This document shows positions 1 through 8,360 of a DNA stretch of 64,000 nucleotides, piece by piece; position 1 is the first letter of the stretch; the number at the start of each line of letters is the position of its first letter. Origin of the DNA: Acidobacteria bacterium UBA2990 (GTDB lineage: Bacteria > Acidobacteriota > Vicinamibacteria > Vicinamibacterales > UBA8438); contig DEAE01000024.1 of the NCBI GenBank assembly GCA_002347025.1, positions 301,075 through 365,074 of the forward strand. The letters are read 5' to 3'. The position numbers and the translations under genes were made by a program. The notes beneath the pieces were generated by a model. The model saw only the letters and a program-made list of their open reading frames with translations, was not told the DNA's origin and did not search any database.

Positions 1-27
1 TCCCATGCCGATCACAGCGATATTCAT
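1..27 (-). CDS. Start of a Rossmann-fold NAD(P)-dependent dehydrogenase, truncated by the window edge
   Basis: Only nine codons lie in the window, reading MNIAVIGMG on the minus strand from an ATG at 27. This is the first beta strand and glycine-rich turn of a nucleotide-binding Rossmann fold. It resembles the start of UDP-glucose or GDP-mannose 6-dehydrogenases, though many dehydrogenases begin this way. A Shine-Dalgarno GGAG sits 9 bases upstream of the ATG, which supports a true start. The rest of the gene lies to the left, so substrate and exact family cannot be given. Confidence 0.5.
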
Positions 28-800
28 GGTGTAGTTCTCCTTACAGAATCTGTTGCTCTGATAGTTCCTAATTCGGTGGTTGGTTCGGTCTTCTTGTTTG
101 GGTTCTGGCGTATACGATAGCGCGTTCCAGCCAGGGACGACCCGTCTACCATACAAGAAATGTCTCTCAGTAGCGGAACGATAACTCTTGCATGGTGTTG
201 ACTGTGAGAAGTTCAGAAAATCAAGTATCTCACTCAGTACTGTCATGGTCGAGTTGCTAAAGGGTTTTCGAGACGGTTCGTTGACTCGTTCATCGCTTGG
301 AGAGAATGAAATAGTCGATGCCGTTCGTGGACCAACGGTGGTAGCTCGTATATTTCGCAGATCAAGAGCTCCCTCGGGACGCGGCCGGTTTGCTCTGGAC
401 CAGCGACCGAGTCCAGCAGATGGTAAAACAGTCTACGCATTAGCGGCAAACCAAATTGTTCTAGGAAGGCGAAAATGAGGTTGCAAGCCTGCCTGTTGAA
501 CCCTCTCAGCCAAGTACGTATGAGATATTCAAGGTTTCCCTGTTTCAATATCATTTCAGGAAGAACTGTTGCTTGCCAGGACAGGTTCTTGTTCAGGTTC
601 TCTGCGATATCGCCCAGCCGTGATGACCTGCGGTTTGTTTCCAGTCGAGCCATCTTCGAGGGCTGGTGTTTGAGAGTCCGGTTCTGTGGCGCACTAGGTA
701 GAGCTTCGTAGCTTGATTGGCTCGTTGAAGGTCTAGGAAGAGTCGAGTAGGCAATGAAATGCCTTGGGCCACCTCATGTCGAATAGTCTGAAGTTTGGTC
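28..800. other. Gene-poor stretch of about 770 bases
   Basis: Between the edge dehydrogenase and the end of actF I recognise no gene, tRNA, repeat or insertion element. Short open frames exist on both strands and overlap each other. None has a good ribosome binding site or a familiar sequence. The region downstream of an act operon often carries genes for Sco-type proteins or cytochrome oxidase subunits, and no trace of these is visible here. Confidence 0.5.
243..653 (-). CDS. Doubtful 136-residue open frame, unknown
   Basis: This is the longest frame in the gene-poor stretch and lies on the same strand as the act operon. It has an ATG start with no Shine-Dalgarno sequence. The protein would be mostly hydrophilic with leucine- and arginine-rich helical stretches, and has no signal peptide, cysteine motif or family resemblance that I can name. 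It overlaps open frames on the other strand over most of its length. It may be a chance frame or a remnant, and is listed only because nothing better explains the region. Confidence 0.18.
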   Translation of the reverse strand: MARLETNRRSSRLGDIAENLNKNLSWQATVLPEMILKQGNLEYLIRTWLRGFNRQACNLIFAFLEQFGLPLMRRLFYHLLDSVAGPEQTGRVPRELLICEIYELPPLVHERHRLFHSLQAMNESTNRLENPLATRP

Positions 801-2057
801 TCACTCCGGATGCGTAGTGTGGGCTTGGGGGTGAGTGTCTACTAGGCCGAGTCTTGGGTCGGCTAGTGGAAGAACCGGAAATACCTGTAGGAAGGTTGTG
901 TAACACCATGCGAACAGACCAGTTGCCCCGCAAGTGATTAGTAGTTCGGTCAGGCCTAGCGGTACTCCTGGCCCGTGCCACATTGATGGAGATACCAAGA
1001 TGAAGCGCTCAAGCCACATGCCTACAAAGGGTACGAATGCGATCAACTGCAACGCTCTATAACTGGTCTTGACCTTGCGACTCAATAACACCACAAATGG
1101 GATGACGAAGACTGTAGCAAAGACCGTCCATGCAAGTGGAGCCCACGGACCGTGCATTCTGTGATAGATGAATTCGGTCTCTTCAGCGAGATCTCCATAC
1201 CAAATCACGAGATATTGTGACCAGAACATGTATGCCCAGAGGATGCAGAAACCGAACAAAAGCTTGCCGATGTCATGAAGGTGGTGCTTACCGATGTAGC
1301 TAGTCAAGTCTAGTCGCCGACGAGACCAGACTGCGATTACACTGAGAAATGCAAATCCAAGCAAAAGGTTGCCGATGAAGTAGTAGCCCCCGGCCAAAGT
1401 CGAAAACCAATGCGGATCGAGCGACATGAAGAAGTCAAACGCCACAAGAGTAAAAACCCAGCCGTATGCAATCAACAGAGCTGGTGCGAGACGGCTTTGT
1501 GACCGTTGAGAAGATTGGCGCTCTTGGTCAAGGCCACGCCAATTCGAAATTAGACGTCTGCTGAACCCGACCGCTTGGTGTTTATTGGTCTCATCAAGAA
1601 GGCCGATGTCTGGCCTGAGTGACTGATAGACATAGCGAAGACTGAGACCGGTCAGAACGAGGAAACCGATCAGCTGTCTGGTTGCGAAGAATGGGATGTT
1701 GAGCCATGCTGCTTTGGTGTCCACTGGCTCGTGGACCCAAGGGGCCCAAGCCTTCACACCGGCCAGCAGGATTAATAGCAGCACGAAAGAGATAGGAAAG
1801 AAAGCGGTGGTAGCTTCAGCGATTCGCTTCAATGCCCTGCCCCAGCGGGATGAAGTCACCTGCATAATTGCTGAGATCACTACGCCTGCCTGAGCCAAGC
1901 CTCCAAAGAACAAGAAATTCACCAAAAGTGACTGCCAAGCCCTGAGGCTGTCGCCAAAGACTAGGCCATAAAGAAATGTCAATCCGCCGATCAGGCCAGC
2001 TGCTAGGTAGAGACGGCGAGTAGATTCACTGACTACTGGAGTGCCAACAGCGATCAT
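801..2057 (-). CDS. actF: Alternative complex III subunit ActF (quinol-binding membrane protein)
   Basis: This is a polytopic membrane protein of 418 residues with about ten hydrophobic segments, related to the NrfD/PsrC family. In alternative complex III, ActC and ActF are the two NrfD-like membrane subunits; the complex oxidises menaquinol or ubiquinol and passes electrons to cytochrome c or directly to an oxidase. It is the last gene of the act operon and starts 2 bases after the actE stop, so it is probably translationally coupled. It is shorter and more divergent than ActC, as usual for the family. The C-terminal tail after the last membrane helix is short, polar and histidine-containing. 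Identification rests on fold type plus operon position. Confidence 0.88.
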   Translation of the reverse strand: MIAVGTPVVSESTRRLYLAAGLIGGLTFLYGLVFGDSLRAWQSLLVNFLFFGGLAQAGVVISAIMQVTSSRWGRALKRIAEATTAFFPISFVLLLILLAGVKAWAPWVHEPVDTKAAWLNIPFFATRQLIGFLVLTGLSLRYVYQSLRPDIGLLDETNKHQAVGFSRRLISNWRGLDQERQSSQRSQSRLAPALLIAYGWVFTLVAFDFFMSLDPHWFSTLAGGYYFIGNLLLGFAFLSVIAVWSRRRLDLTSYIGKHHLHDIGKLLFGFCILWAYMFWSQYLVIWYGDLAEETEFIYHRMHGPWAPLAWTVFATVFVIPFVVLLSRKVKTSYRALQLIAFVPFVGMWLERFILVSPSMWHGPGVPLGLTELLITCGATGLFAWCYTTFLQVFPVLPLADPRLGLVDTHPQAHTTHPE

Positions 2058-2059
2058 GG

Positions 2060-2587
2060 TTATTGGCCGCTTGGTTGAGTGAACGTCTTGACAAAATGCA
2101 CGAGAGCCCAGCGTTCAGGCTCGTTCATCGAGCTAGCAAAGGGGGGCATCGCAAACCCGCCATCTCCGATAATGCTGTAAATCCAGCCGTCAGTGTAGTT
2201 TTGGACATGGGGAGCTGAAAGATTTGGCATTCGTCGGAAGTGGTCAGCGATTTGCCCATTACCTTGGCCGGTTATACCGTGGCAGACAGCACAATAGACA
2301 TTGTAGAGCCACTCACCTTCTTCGAGTGTCTCTGTCGTATTCGGGACAGGATTCGGCAGATCTCGAGATTCTAGTCGGTCCCGGAGGCGCTGATTGTTCA
2401 CAGCAATGGTGCCCTCGACCGGTGTCATGGGTTGAGTGTGTGGCATGACTACTGGACCGGTGTGCATGTTGCGCATGAAAGTTGGTTGCGCCAAGAGAAC
2501 CGAACCACCAAGCACCAGCGTGAAGACTGTTGGACCGAAGGTAGGTTTGATCTTTGTCATTCGAAATCTGGGCTGGTATGTTTTCAT
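2060..2587 (-). CDS. actE: Alternative complex III subunit ActE (monohaem cytochrome c)
   Basis: This 175-residue protein has one N-terminal hydrophobic segment (about residues 16-34) that acts as export signal or membrane anchor. It has one c-type haem site, CAVCH at residues 99-103, and a likely axial methionine near residue 147 in an AMPPF context. ActE carries electrons on the periplasmic side of alternative complex III, alongside the pentahaem ActA. Its ATG overlaps the actD stop by four bases. The export segment contains no cysteine, so lipid anchoring of this subunit is not supported here. Confidence 0.9.
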   Translation of the reverse strand: MKTYQPRFRMTKIKPTFGPTVFTLVLGGSVLLAQPTFMRNMHTGPVVMPHTQPMTPVEGTIAVNNQRLRDRLESRDLPNPVPNTTETLEEGEWLYNVYCAVCHGITGQGNGQIADHFRRMPNLSAPHVQNYTDGWIYSIIGDGGFAMPPFASSMNEPERWALVHFVKTFTQPSGQ

Positions 2588-3096
2588 GGTAGCTCCCGTA
2601 TTTCGCTAGCGCCTGTTCGTTCGAAACACGTCCGGACGGACTCGATCTGTTCTGGCGAGCAGGTCACAGTGATACCGGTCATGTCGTTCGTGAATCGTTT
2701 ATCAGGAGCGGATTCTCCGGTTATTCGAGGTAGTTTCGATAACCACAAAAACCCAGCCATGCCTCCAAGCGCTCCCAGCAGGATCGTTAACTCGAAAGCA
2801 ATAACCACGAATGGAGGGATCGAAATTAGCGCCTTGCCTCCAGTGATCAGTGGCCACTCCAAGACCGTGTAAATCGGAAATGCGAAACCAGTGGCGCAAC
2901 CAAGCAGGCCGCCAATGAGCACAAATAAACGGACAGAGCTAACGGGAGCGTCCAAGGCGGTGTCGAGCCCATGGTCAGGCGTCGGTGAATAGACGACGAG
3001 CTCGCCGAGCTGTTCGTTGCGGATGCTTCTGACGGCGGAGGCTGCAGATGCACAGCAAGGGAAGACACCAAGAAGCTCTACTACTGGTTGTGTCAT
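2584..3096 (-). CDS. actD: Alternative complex III subunit ActD (DUF3341)
   Basis: This 170-residue protein has two transmembrane segments (about residues 54-76 and 95-120) flanked by soluble parts. The N-terminal part resembles a small alpha/beta domain beginning with a VVELLGVF-like strand. This is the DUF3341 architecture of ActD, a structural subunit of alternative complex III with no cofactor. The start lies 2 bases after the actC stop, and the stop overlaps the actE start. No catalytic residues are expected or seen. Confidence 0.9.
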   Translation of the reverse strand: MTQPVVELLGVFPCCASAASAVRSIRNEQLGELVVYSPTPDHGLDTALDAPVSSVRLFVLIGGLLGCATGFAFPIYTVLEWPLITGGKALISIPPFVVIAFELTILLGALGGMAGFLWLSKLPRITGESAPDKRFTNDMTGITVTCSPEQIESVRTCFERTGASEIRELP

Positions 3097-3098
3097 GG

Positions 3099-4421
3099 CT
3101 ATACAATTTCAGACGTTTCGGTTTTGGGCGAATGTCCTACAGCTTCTTTCATTTCCGTAATCGACACAGCAGGGAAGTTCTTGATAAAGAGCAAGAAGAG
3201 TGTGAAGAACATTCCGAAGGACCCAACTGTAATGGCTGCTTCGACCCACGTCGGTTGGTAGATCCCCCCCCAGTTTGCCGGGTCAAAGTCGTGCGATAGT
3301 GACGTGACGATGATCACATAGCGTTCGAGCCACATTCCGATATTGACGAAAATCGACATCACGAACAGTGCTTTCAAGCTTGTTCTGACAGTTTTCCAGA
3401 AGAGAAGGAGCGGAAGAATTACGTTACAGGTGAACATCATCCAGCTGTAACCCCAATACTGGCCGAACATCCGGTCGAAAAATGTTCCCTGTTCGAACGG
3501 ACTACCACTGTACCAGGCGATAAAGAACTCCGTCAGATAGGCATAACCCACGATAAGTGATGTCGCTAGCATCAATTTCGCCAGATTTTCGAAATGGTGC
3601 ACAGTGATATAGGGTTCGAGCTTGAAGAGCCGGCGCATTGGGACCAGCAGGGTGATCACCATAGCCAATCCAGAGAAGATAGCACCAGCCACGAAATATG
3701 GTGCGAAGATGGTGCTATGCCAGCCTGGCAAGATTGACATCGCGAAATCCCAGGACACCACACTGTGCACTGAGATGACTAGCGGTGTTGCTAGGGCAGC
3801 GAAGAATCCGTAAAGAGCTGTGTAGTGTCGCCACTGCTTGTTGCTACCTAGCCACCCGAAGGATAGTAGTCGGTAGATTGGGCGACGCCAATCCGTGATC
3901 TTGTCGCGTGCTGCGGCAATGTCAGGCATTAAGCCGAGGTAGAGAAACATCGCACTCACGGTCAGATACGTAGTGATGGCGAACACGTCCCAGATTAGCG
4001 GGGACCGAAAATTAACCCACAACTCACGCTCGTTGGGGTAGGGGATCAACCAGTAAAAGAACCAAGGCCGCCCTATGTGAATAATTGGGAATAAGCCAGC
4101 CGTGGCGACTGCAAAGACCGTCATTGCTTCGGAGGCTCGAGCAACAGCAGTGCGCCACCTTGCCCGGAAAAGGAACAAGACTGCCGAAATGAGAGTGCCT
4201 GAGTGGGCAATCCCAACCCAGAAGACGAAGTCGGTGATATAGATACCCCAGAGAATCGGGTGTTCGTAGCCGGCGACTCCGAGACCTGTCCGAGCCTGAT
4301 GCAAAAAGGCGGCCAGGCCGAGTGATAGCGCGGAGACCGCCAGCAACACAGCGGCGTAGTAGGTCGCACTGGGTGGCCGAAGCGTGTTCAGTATGTCGTC
4401 GTTAATCTTCGCTAAAGTCAT
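3099..4421 (-). CDS. actC: Alternative complex III subunit ActC (NrfD-like, quinol-binding)
   Basis: This 440-residue integral membrane protein has about ten transmembrane helices and belongs to the NrfD/PsrC superfamily. Family landmarks include an ITDFVFWVGIAHSGTLISA segment near residue 65-85, which precedes the quinol-site bundle, and the IHIGRPWFFYWLIPYPN segment near residues 110-130. ActC is the membrane subunit that contacts ActB and is thought to hold the quinol-oxidation site. It lies 17 bases downstream of actB and 2 bases upstream of actD, in one transcription unit. The length is normal for the subunit. Confidence 0.93.
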   Translation of the reverse strand: MTLAKINDDILNTLRPPSATYYAAVLLAVSALSLGLAAFLHQARTGLGVAGYEHPILWGIYITDFVFWVGIAHSGTLISAVLFLFRARWRTAVARASEAMTVFAVATAGLFPIIHIGRPWFFYWLIPYPNERELWVNFRSPLIWDVFAITTYLTVSAMFLYLGLMPDIAAARDKITDWRRPIYRLLSFGWLGSNKQWRHYTALYGFFAALATPLVISVHSVVSWDFAMSILPGWHSTIFAPYFVAGAIFSGLAMVITLLVPMRRLFKLEPYITVHHFENLAKLMLATSLIVGYAYLTEFFIAWYSGSPFEQGTFFDRMFGQYWGYSWMMFTCNVILPLLLFWKTVRTSLKALFVMSIFVNIGMWLERYVIIVTSLSHDFDPANWGGIYQPTWVEAAITVGSFGMFFTLFLLFIKNFPAVSITEMKEAVGHSPKTETSEIV

Positions 4422-4438
4422 CGAACACAGTCGGCGTT

Positions 4439-7400
4439 CTAGCCGTCTTGGGTAACTTTCTTTAAATATGTCACGGCCGGTCTCGTGTTGAAGACACTCA
4501 ACGCGTGATAGGCGCGTGCGTCGTTTTCGAGTCTAGCTACACGACTAGATGGATCGTTCATGTCGCCAAAGACAATAGCTTGGGACGGGCAGCTCTGGGC
4601 ACAGGCTGGCGAAACATCCCCATCACGGACCGACCGACCTTCATCTCGGGCAGTCTCCTTGCCATCCTGGATTCGCTGGACGCAGAACGTACATTTTTCC
4701 ATGACACCATCGCTGCGTCCGGTGACGTCTGGATTCAACTGGAGTTGTAAGGGTGCTTCAAACTCTGGCAAGAACCAGTTAAATCGTCGTACTTTATATG
4801 GGCAATTGTTTGAGCAATAGCGTGTCCCGACACAGCGATTGTAGATTTGTGCGTTCAAGCCTTCTTCGGTGTGGTAGGTGGCATAGACTGGGCATACGGT
4901 TTCACATGGCGCATGGTCGCAGTGTTGACACAACATCGGCAAGAATCGCACATCCGGCCCGCTACTCCCGGGGTTAGGCTCGTTGAACCGCTCGAGGCGC
5001 AACCAAGACATGGTGCGGCCTCGGCGCATCTGATCTGCGCCAATGACAGGGACGTTGTTTTCGGCGTAACAGGCTGCGACACAGGCATTACAGCCGTTGC
5101 AGGCGTCTAGATCGATCGACATACCCCAGCGATGAATCGGGTGGTCGTGTTCAGGAGAAAGGCTAAAGTGAGGTTCTTCTGGATGGACCTCTCCAGCCGC
5201 CAGCGCTGTTAGCGAGACTGCTTGTGCTAAGCCTCTATCCTCTTGGTCAAAAGTTCTCTGTAGTCGAGGAATCGGTCTAATCAATTGTCTCGGCGTTAGT
5301 GTCACTTTAGTGCCAGTCCAACGAATTCCACCCGAGAGAGGTTCAGGGCTGGGATCGAGTAGGAGGCTTGGGTTCACTCCGCGGCCAGTAGCGTACCGTC
5401 CAAAGTTAGTGTGACCTTGCCCAATGGCGATAGCGACCACGCCATCGACTAAGTCTTCGTTGATAATCACGCTTGCGTCAACTTGGCCATGGTCGGACCT
5501 CACGGTGACCAATTGGCCTTCCGTAGCATTCAAATTACTGGCCGTGCTTGATGTCATTTCGAGGCCAGTGCCCCATGTGGTCTTGAGTAGCGGCTCCGGA
5601 ATTTCTTGCAACCACGGGCGGTTGGCTCCACGACCATCAAAAAAGTGAAGGGACGGATATGTGATCAGCGTGAAGTCTTGTTGCCGGATTGGACTGGCAA
5701 GTTCAACCATCAGGTTCGTGTCGAATAACTGAGGCTGAATTTTTACCTCGACTGGGTCAACCGGAAAAACCACGCCGCCTCGCCTTAGGGCATCTGCCCA
5801 GTAGTCTTCAAAATCAATGACGGTCTCTGCATCAGCGGCTGAAGTCGTGGAGGGTAGCGAACCCGCCGGCTGCGCTCGTTCCCATTCGTCACGGAGGAAC
5901 CGGTAAAACCCACCCCGTCGAGGTAATTCAGAGGTTATGGGGCCACCAAGTGCTTGTGCCACCTCGATCAAAAGATCTCCCATATGATGGGTGTCAAACA
6001 CCGGTTGCATCACTGGTTGTTGTAAACCATAGACTCCAGGTCTGGGATTGCTGTCCCCCCAGGCTTCTAAAGCCGAGTGGGTTGGTAGGAGCAGGTCTGC
6101 TTGGGCCGTGGTTTCATCCGATTGGCTCGACAGGCTAACTACGAAGGGGACTCGTGCTAAAGCTGTTTCAAATTCGGCCGCCCCAGGCATGTTGAACATC
6201 GGGTTGACGTCTTGAATGATCGCTACGTCGATTTCCCCAGACCTCATCTTCTCGACGAGTTCCAACATGTCGGCATAGCGGGAAGACTTGATTGAGGAAG
6301 CCTCGGAGAAATCGACAGTAGCCCCGATGTTCCCTGCGACATAATTGAGGAGTGCAACCGCCATTTGGGTGGCGGTAGCCTTAGATCCGGAGACCCCGAC
6401 CCCGCCACCGACTGCTAGGGTCCGTCCTGCTCCTAAGCTCGGGTCTGAGAATGCGCGAGCCAGCTCCCGGATCCGTTCGGTTGAGATGCCGGTTTGGTTA
6501 GCTACCTGCTCTGGAGCGGCGTCAGCGACAAGTTCTGCGATCCTGACTGCAAGATCGTCTGCTACTCCCTGTGCTCGTTGCTCGCTGATGATGACTTGGA
6601 TCATCGCTGCCGCGACCAAGCCTTCGGTTTCGGGTGTCACCCCGTACCATGCGTCAGCGCTGGCTCCGGTGAGGGATAGCCTCGGTTCAATCTGGATAAA
6701 ACGGCCTTTGCTGCCATTTCGAACTCGTCTCTGACCGGCGTGGTCCCTGGCAAATTCGGCCGGTGATTGGAACGTTTCCAGGAAATCGGCACCGAAGGAA
6801 ACCACTAATTCGGCTTGGGCAAAGTTGTAGTGAGGTAGTTCCTGGCGGCCGAAAACGCGGCGAGAACCCTCTCTAATGGCCTCATAGGCGAACGGTTCGT
6901 AACGAATCCATTCTGCCCCGAGCGCAGTCGTCCAGCTTGAGATAAGTGAAGCCAGTGCTCCGGTGTGCGGCGGTGTTATCAGAGCGATGCGGTTGCCGTT
7001 GCCTCCATCACTCAATTCCCGTAACCTGTCGATCAATACTGGTTGTGCCTCATCCCATGTCGTCGATTCAACCACGCTCAGTCCGGTCGCAGCATCTGTC
7101 TGGCGACGTCGTTGAGGGCCAGGGATTCGATCGGGGTTGTATAACCCCTGCAACGAAGATTGTCCACGGATACACAGACCTCCGCGGTTGACCGGATGTT
7201 CCGGGTTGCCCTCTATCTTGACCGCTCGACCTTCTCGAGTACGCACTAGAGTGCCGCACCCAGCACTACACTCTCCGCAAACCGTGGCATACCAAGTGGC
7301 AATGCCAGGGATAACATCTTGGGGAGGCGTGACGAATGGAATGATTTTTTCAGGTGGGACGGGTGAACAGGCCGTGATTGCTGCTGCCGGACCAGCACTG

Positions 7401-7528
7401 CCAATCACTTTCAGAAAAGTTCGCCGTTCGATGACCTCGGTTAGTGGTGTCTCCAATTGAGTCACTTCGCTTCTTGCAGAGCCCAGTTCTTGCCGTTTAG
7501 GTCCGGCGCTATTGGAATAGTCGGTCAT
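4439..7528 (-). CDS. actB: Alternative complex III subunit ActB (molybdopterin-oxidoreductase-like domain fused to iron-sulfur domain)
   Basis: About 1030 residues from the ATG at 7528; a GTG at 7594 would add 22 residues overlapping actA and seems less likely. The N-terminus carries a twin-arginine motif (RRTFLK, residues 35-40), then a lipobox-like ITAC, suggesting folded export with possible lipid attachment. The first two thirds resemble a molybdopterin oxidoreductase catalytic domain, which in characterised ActB proteins holds no molybdenum. It retains a complete cysteine set (residues about 84, 87, 91 and 119). The last 220 residues are a ferredoxin-type domain with four cysteine clusters, beginning CNGCNAC and ending with a CAQSC-type group. 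This is the electron-relay subunit between the quinol site and the haem subunits. It follows actA by 28 bases. Confidence 0.93.
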   Translation of the reverse strand: MTDYSNSAGPKRQELGSARSEVTQLETPLTEVIERRTFLKVIGSAGPAAAITACSPVPPEKIIPFVTPPQDVIPGIATWYATVCGECSAGCGTLVRTREGRAVKIEGNPEHPVNRGGLCIRGQSSLQGLYNPDRIPGPQRRRQTDAATGLSVVESTTWDEAQPVLIDRLRELSDGGNGNRIALITPPHTGALASLISSWTTALGAEWIRYEPFAYEAIREGSRRVFGRQELPHYNFAQAELVVSFGADFLETFQSPAEFARDHAGQRRVRNGSKGRFIQIEPRLSLTGASADAWYGVTPETEGLVAAAMIQVIISEQRAQGVADDLAVRIAELVADAAPEQVANQTGISTERIRELARAFSDPSLGAGRTLAVGGGVGVSGSKATATQMAVALLNYVAGNIGATVDFSEASSIKSSRYADMLELVEKMRSGEIDVAIIQDVNPMFNMPGAAEFETALARVPFVVSLSSQSDETTAQADLLLPTHSALEAWGDSNPRPGVYGLQQPVMQPVFDTHHMGDLLIEVAQALGGPITSELPRRGGFYRFLRDEWERAQPAGSLPSTTSAADAETVIDFEDYWADALRRGGVVFPVDPVEVKIQPQLFDTNLMVELASPIRQQDFTLITYPSLHFFDGRGANRPWLQEIPEPLLKTTWGTGLEMTSSTASNLNATEGQLVTVRSDHGQVDASVIINEDLVDGVVAIAIGQGHTNFGRYATGRGVNPSLLLDPSPEPLSGGIRWTGTKVTLTPRQLIRPIPRLQRTFDQEDRGLAQAVSLTALAAGEVHPEEPHFSLSPEHDHPIHRWGMSIDLDACNGCNACVAACYAENNVPVIGADQMRRGRTMSWLRLERFNEPNPGSSGPDVRFLPMLCQHCDHAPCETVCPVYATYHTEEGLNAQIYNRCVGTRYCSNNCPYKVRRFNWFLPEFEAPLQLQLNPDVTGRSDGVMEKCTFCVQRIQDGKETARDEGRSVRDGDVSPACAQSCPSQAIVFGDMNDPSSRVARLENDARAYHALSVFNTRPAVTYLKKVTQDG

Positions 7529-7556
7529 TGCAAGCTCTTGAGTTGGTTTTGGCGAG

Positions 7557-8123
7557 TTAGTAGTGGCAAGCCAAGCAATCTCGGGTTGCGCCACGATCTT
7601 TGTGGCAACTTAAGCACCAGCCCATGCTTAGGGACTCAACTTGAATGGCCGCGTCCATCGTTGCAACGTTGCCATGACAGTTCTCACAGGCCACCCCGGA
7701 TCGTACGTGTGTCTTGTGACTAAATCGGACATAGTCTGGGAGGTCGTGAACCCTGATCCATGGGATTGGCTCCTCATTCTCCCAATATTCAAGCACTTTA
7801 AGGATTTCAGGCTGGTCACTTAGAACATTTTGGTGGCAGCCAGCGCAACGTTGGACTGAAGGAATTCCAGCCACGGGTCCACGGCGTGCGTAGGCGTGAC
7901 AGAACTGACAATCGATCCCAATGTCACTGACGTGATGGGAATGGCTGAAAGCAATTGGCTGCGTTGTTGGGCCAGATTTCTCTTGGGACATTGTGGCTGC
8001 TGGCGCTTCGGGTTCCTGGGCATTAAAAATAGTGAGATTTCCAATAGCCACTAAAGCTATTCCCGCAAGGGCCAACACTATTGACGGTGTGACCTTGGTG
8101 TACGCAGGGGTGCCGCTAGACAA
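7557..8123 (-). CDS. actA: Alternative complex III subunit ActA (pentahaem cytochrome c)
   Basis: First gene of the operon, 188 residues. It has an N-terminal membrane segment (about residues 12-33) and five CxxCH haem-attachment sites at residues 72-76, 93-97, 146-150, 170-174 and 183-187, the number known for ActA. Extra histidines such as HSHH near residue 61 and HKTH near 136 can serve as distal ligands. The start is a TTG preceded by GAG six bases upstream; an in-frame stop lies just before it, so no longer product is possible. The gene faces away from the secreted haem-motif gene at 8361, leaving a shared 237-base control region. Confidence 0.93.
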   Translation of the reverse strand: MSSGTPAYTKVTPSIVLALAGIALVAIGNLTIFNAQEPEAPAATMSQEKSGPTTQPIAFSHSHHVSDIGIDCQFCHAYARRGPVAGIPSVQRCAGCHQNVLSDQPEILKVLEYWENEEPIPWIRVHDLPDYVRFSHKTHVRSGVACENCHGNVATMDAAIQVESLSMGWCLSCHKDRGATRDCLACHY

Positions 8124-8272
8124 GTCGGACTCTCATTAGATATCGGGTTAACTGGCAACTTCAACGCACCTGACCCGTACGCCTACTGTAAATGGGCGGG
8201 GTAACATGATGCAGGAGCGGAATCATATCGAACATCGAGGCCAAGAGCCAACCCTTTTGTGAAGTCTTACCG

Positions 8273-8302
8273 TTGACCACCTCGAAGAACCTCAGGTAGA
8301 CT
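8273..8302 (+). promoter_or_regulatory. Candidate sigma-70-type promoter for the 8361 gene
   Basis: TTGACC at 8273-8278 is followed after 18 bases by TAGACT at 8297-8302, five and four matches respectively to the consensus boxes. It would give a leader of about 50 bases before the ATG at 8361, within the divergent region shared with actA. This is a pattern match only. Confidence 0.3.
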
Positions 8303-8360
8303 TACCGCTGAACGCTGAATTTAACGTCTAAATAAGTGTGTGCCGGGGAGGATAAGAGAC

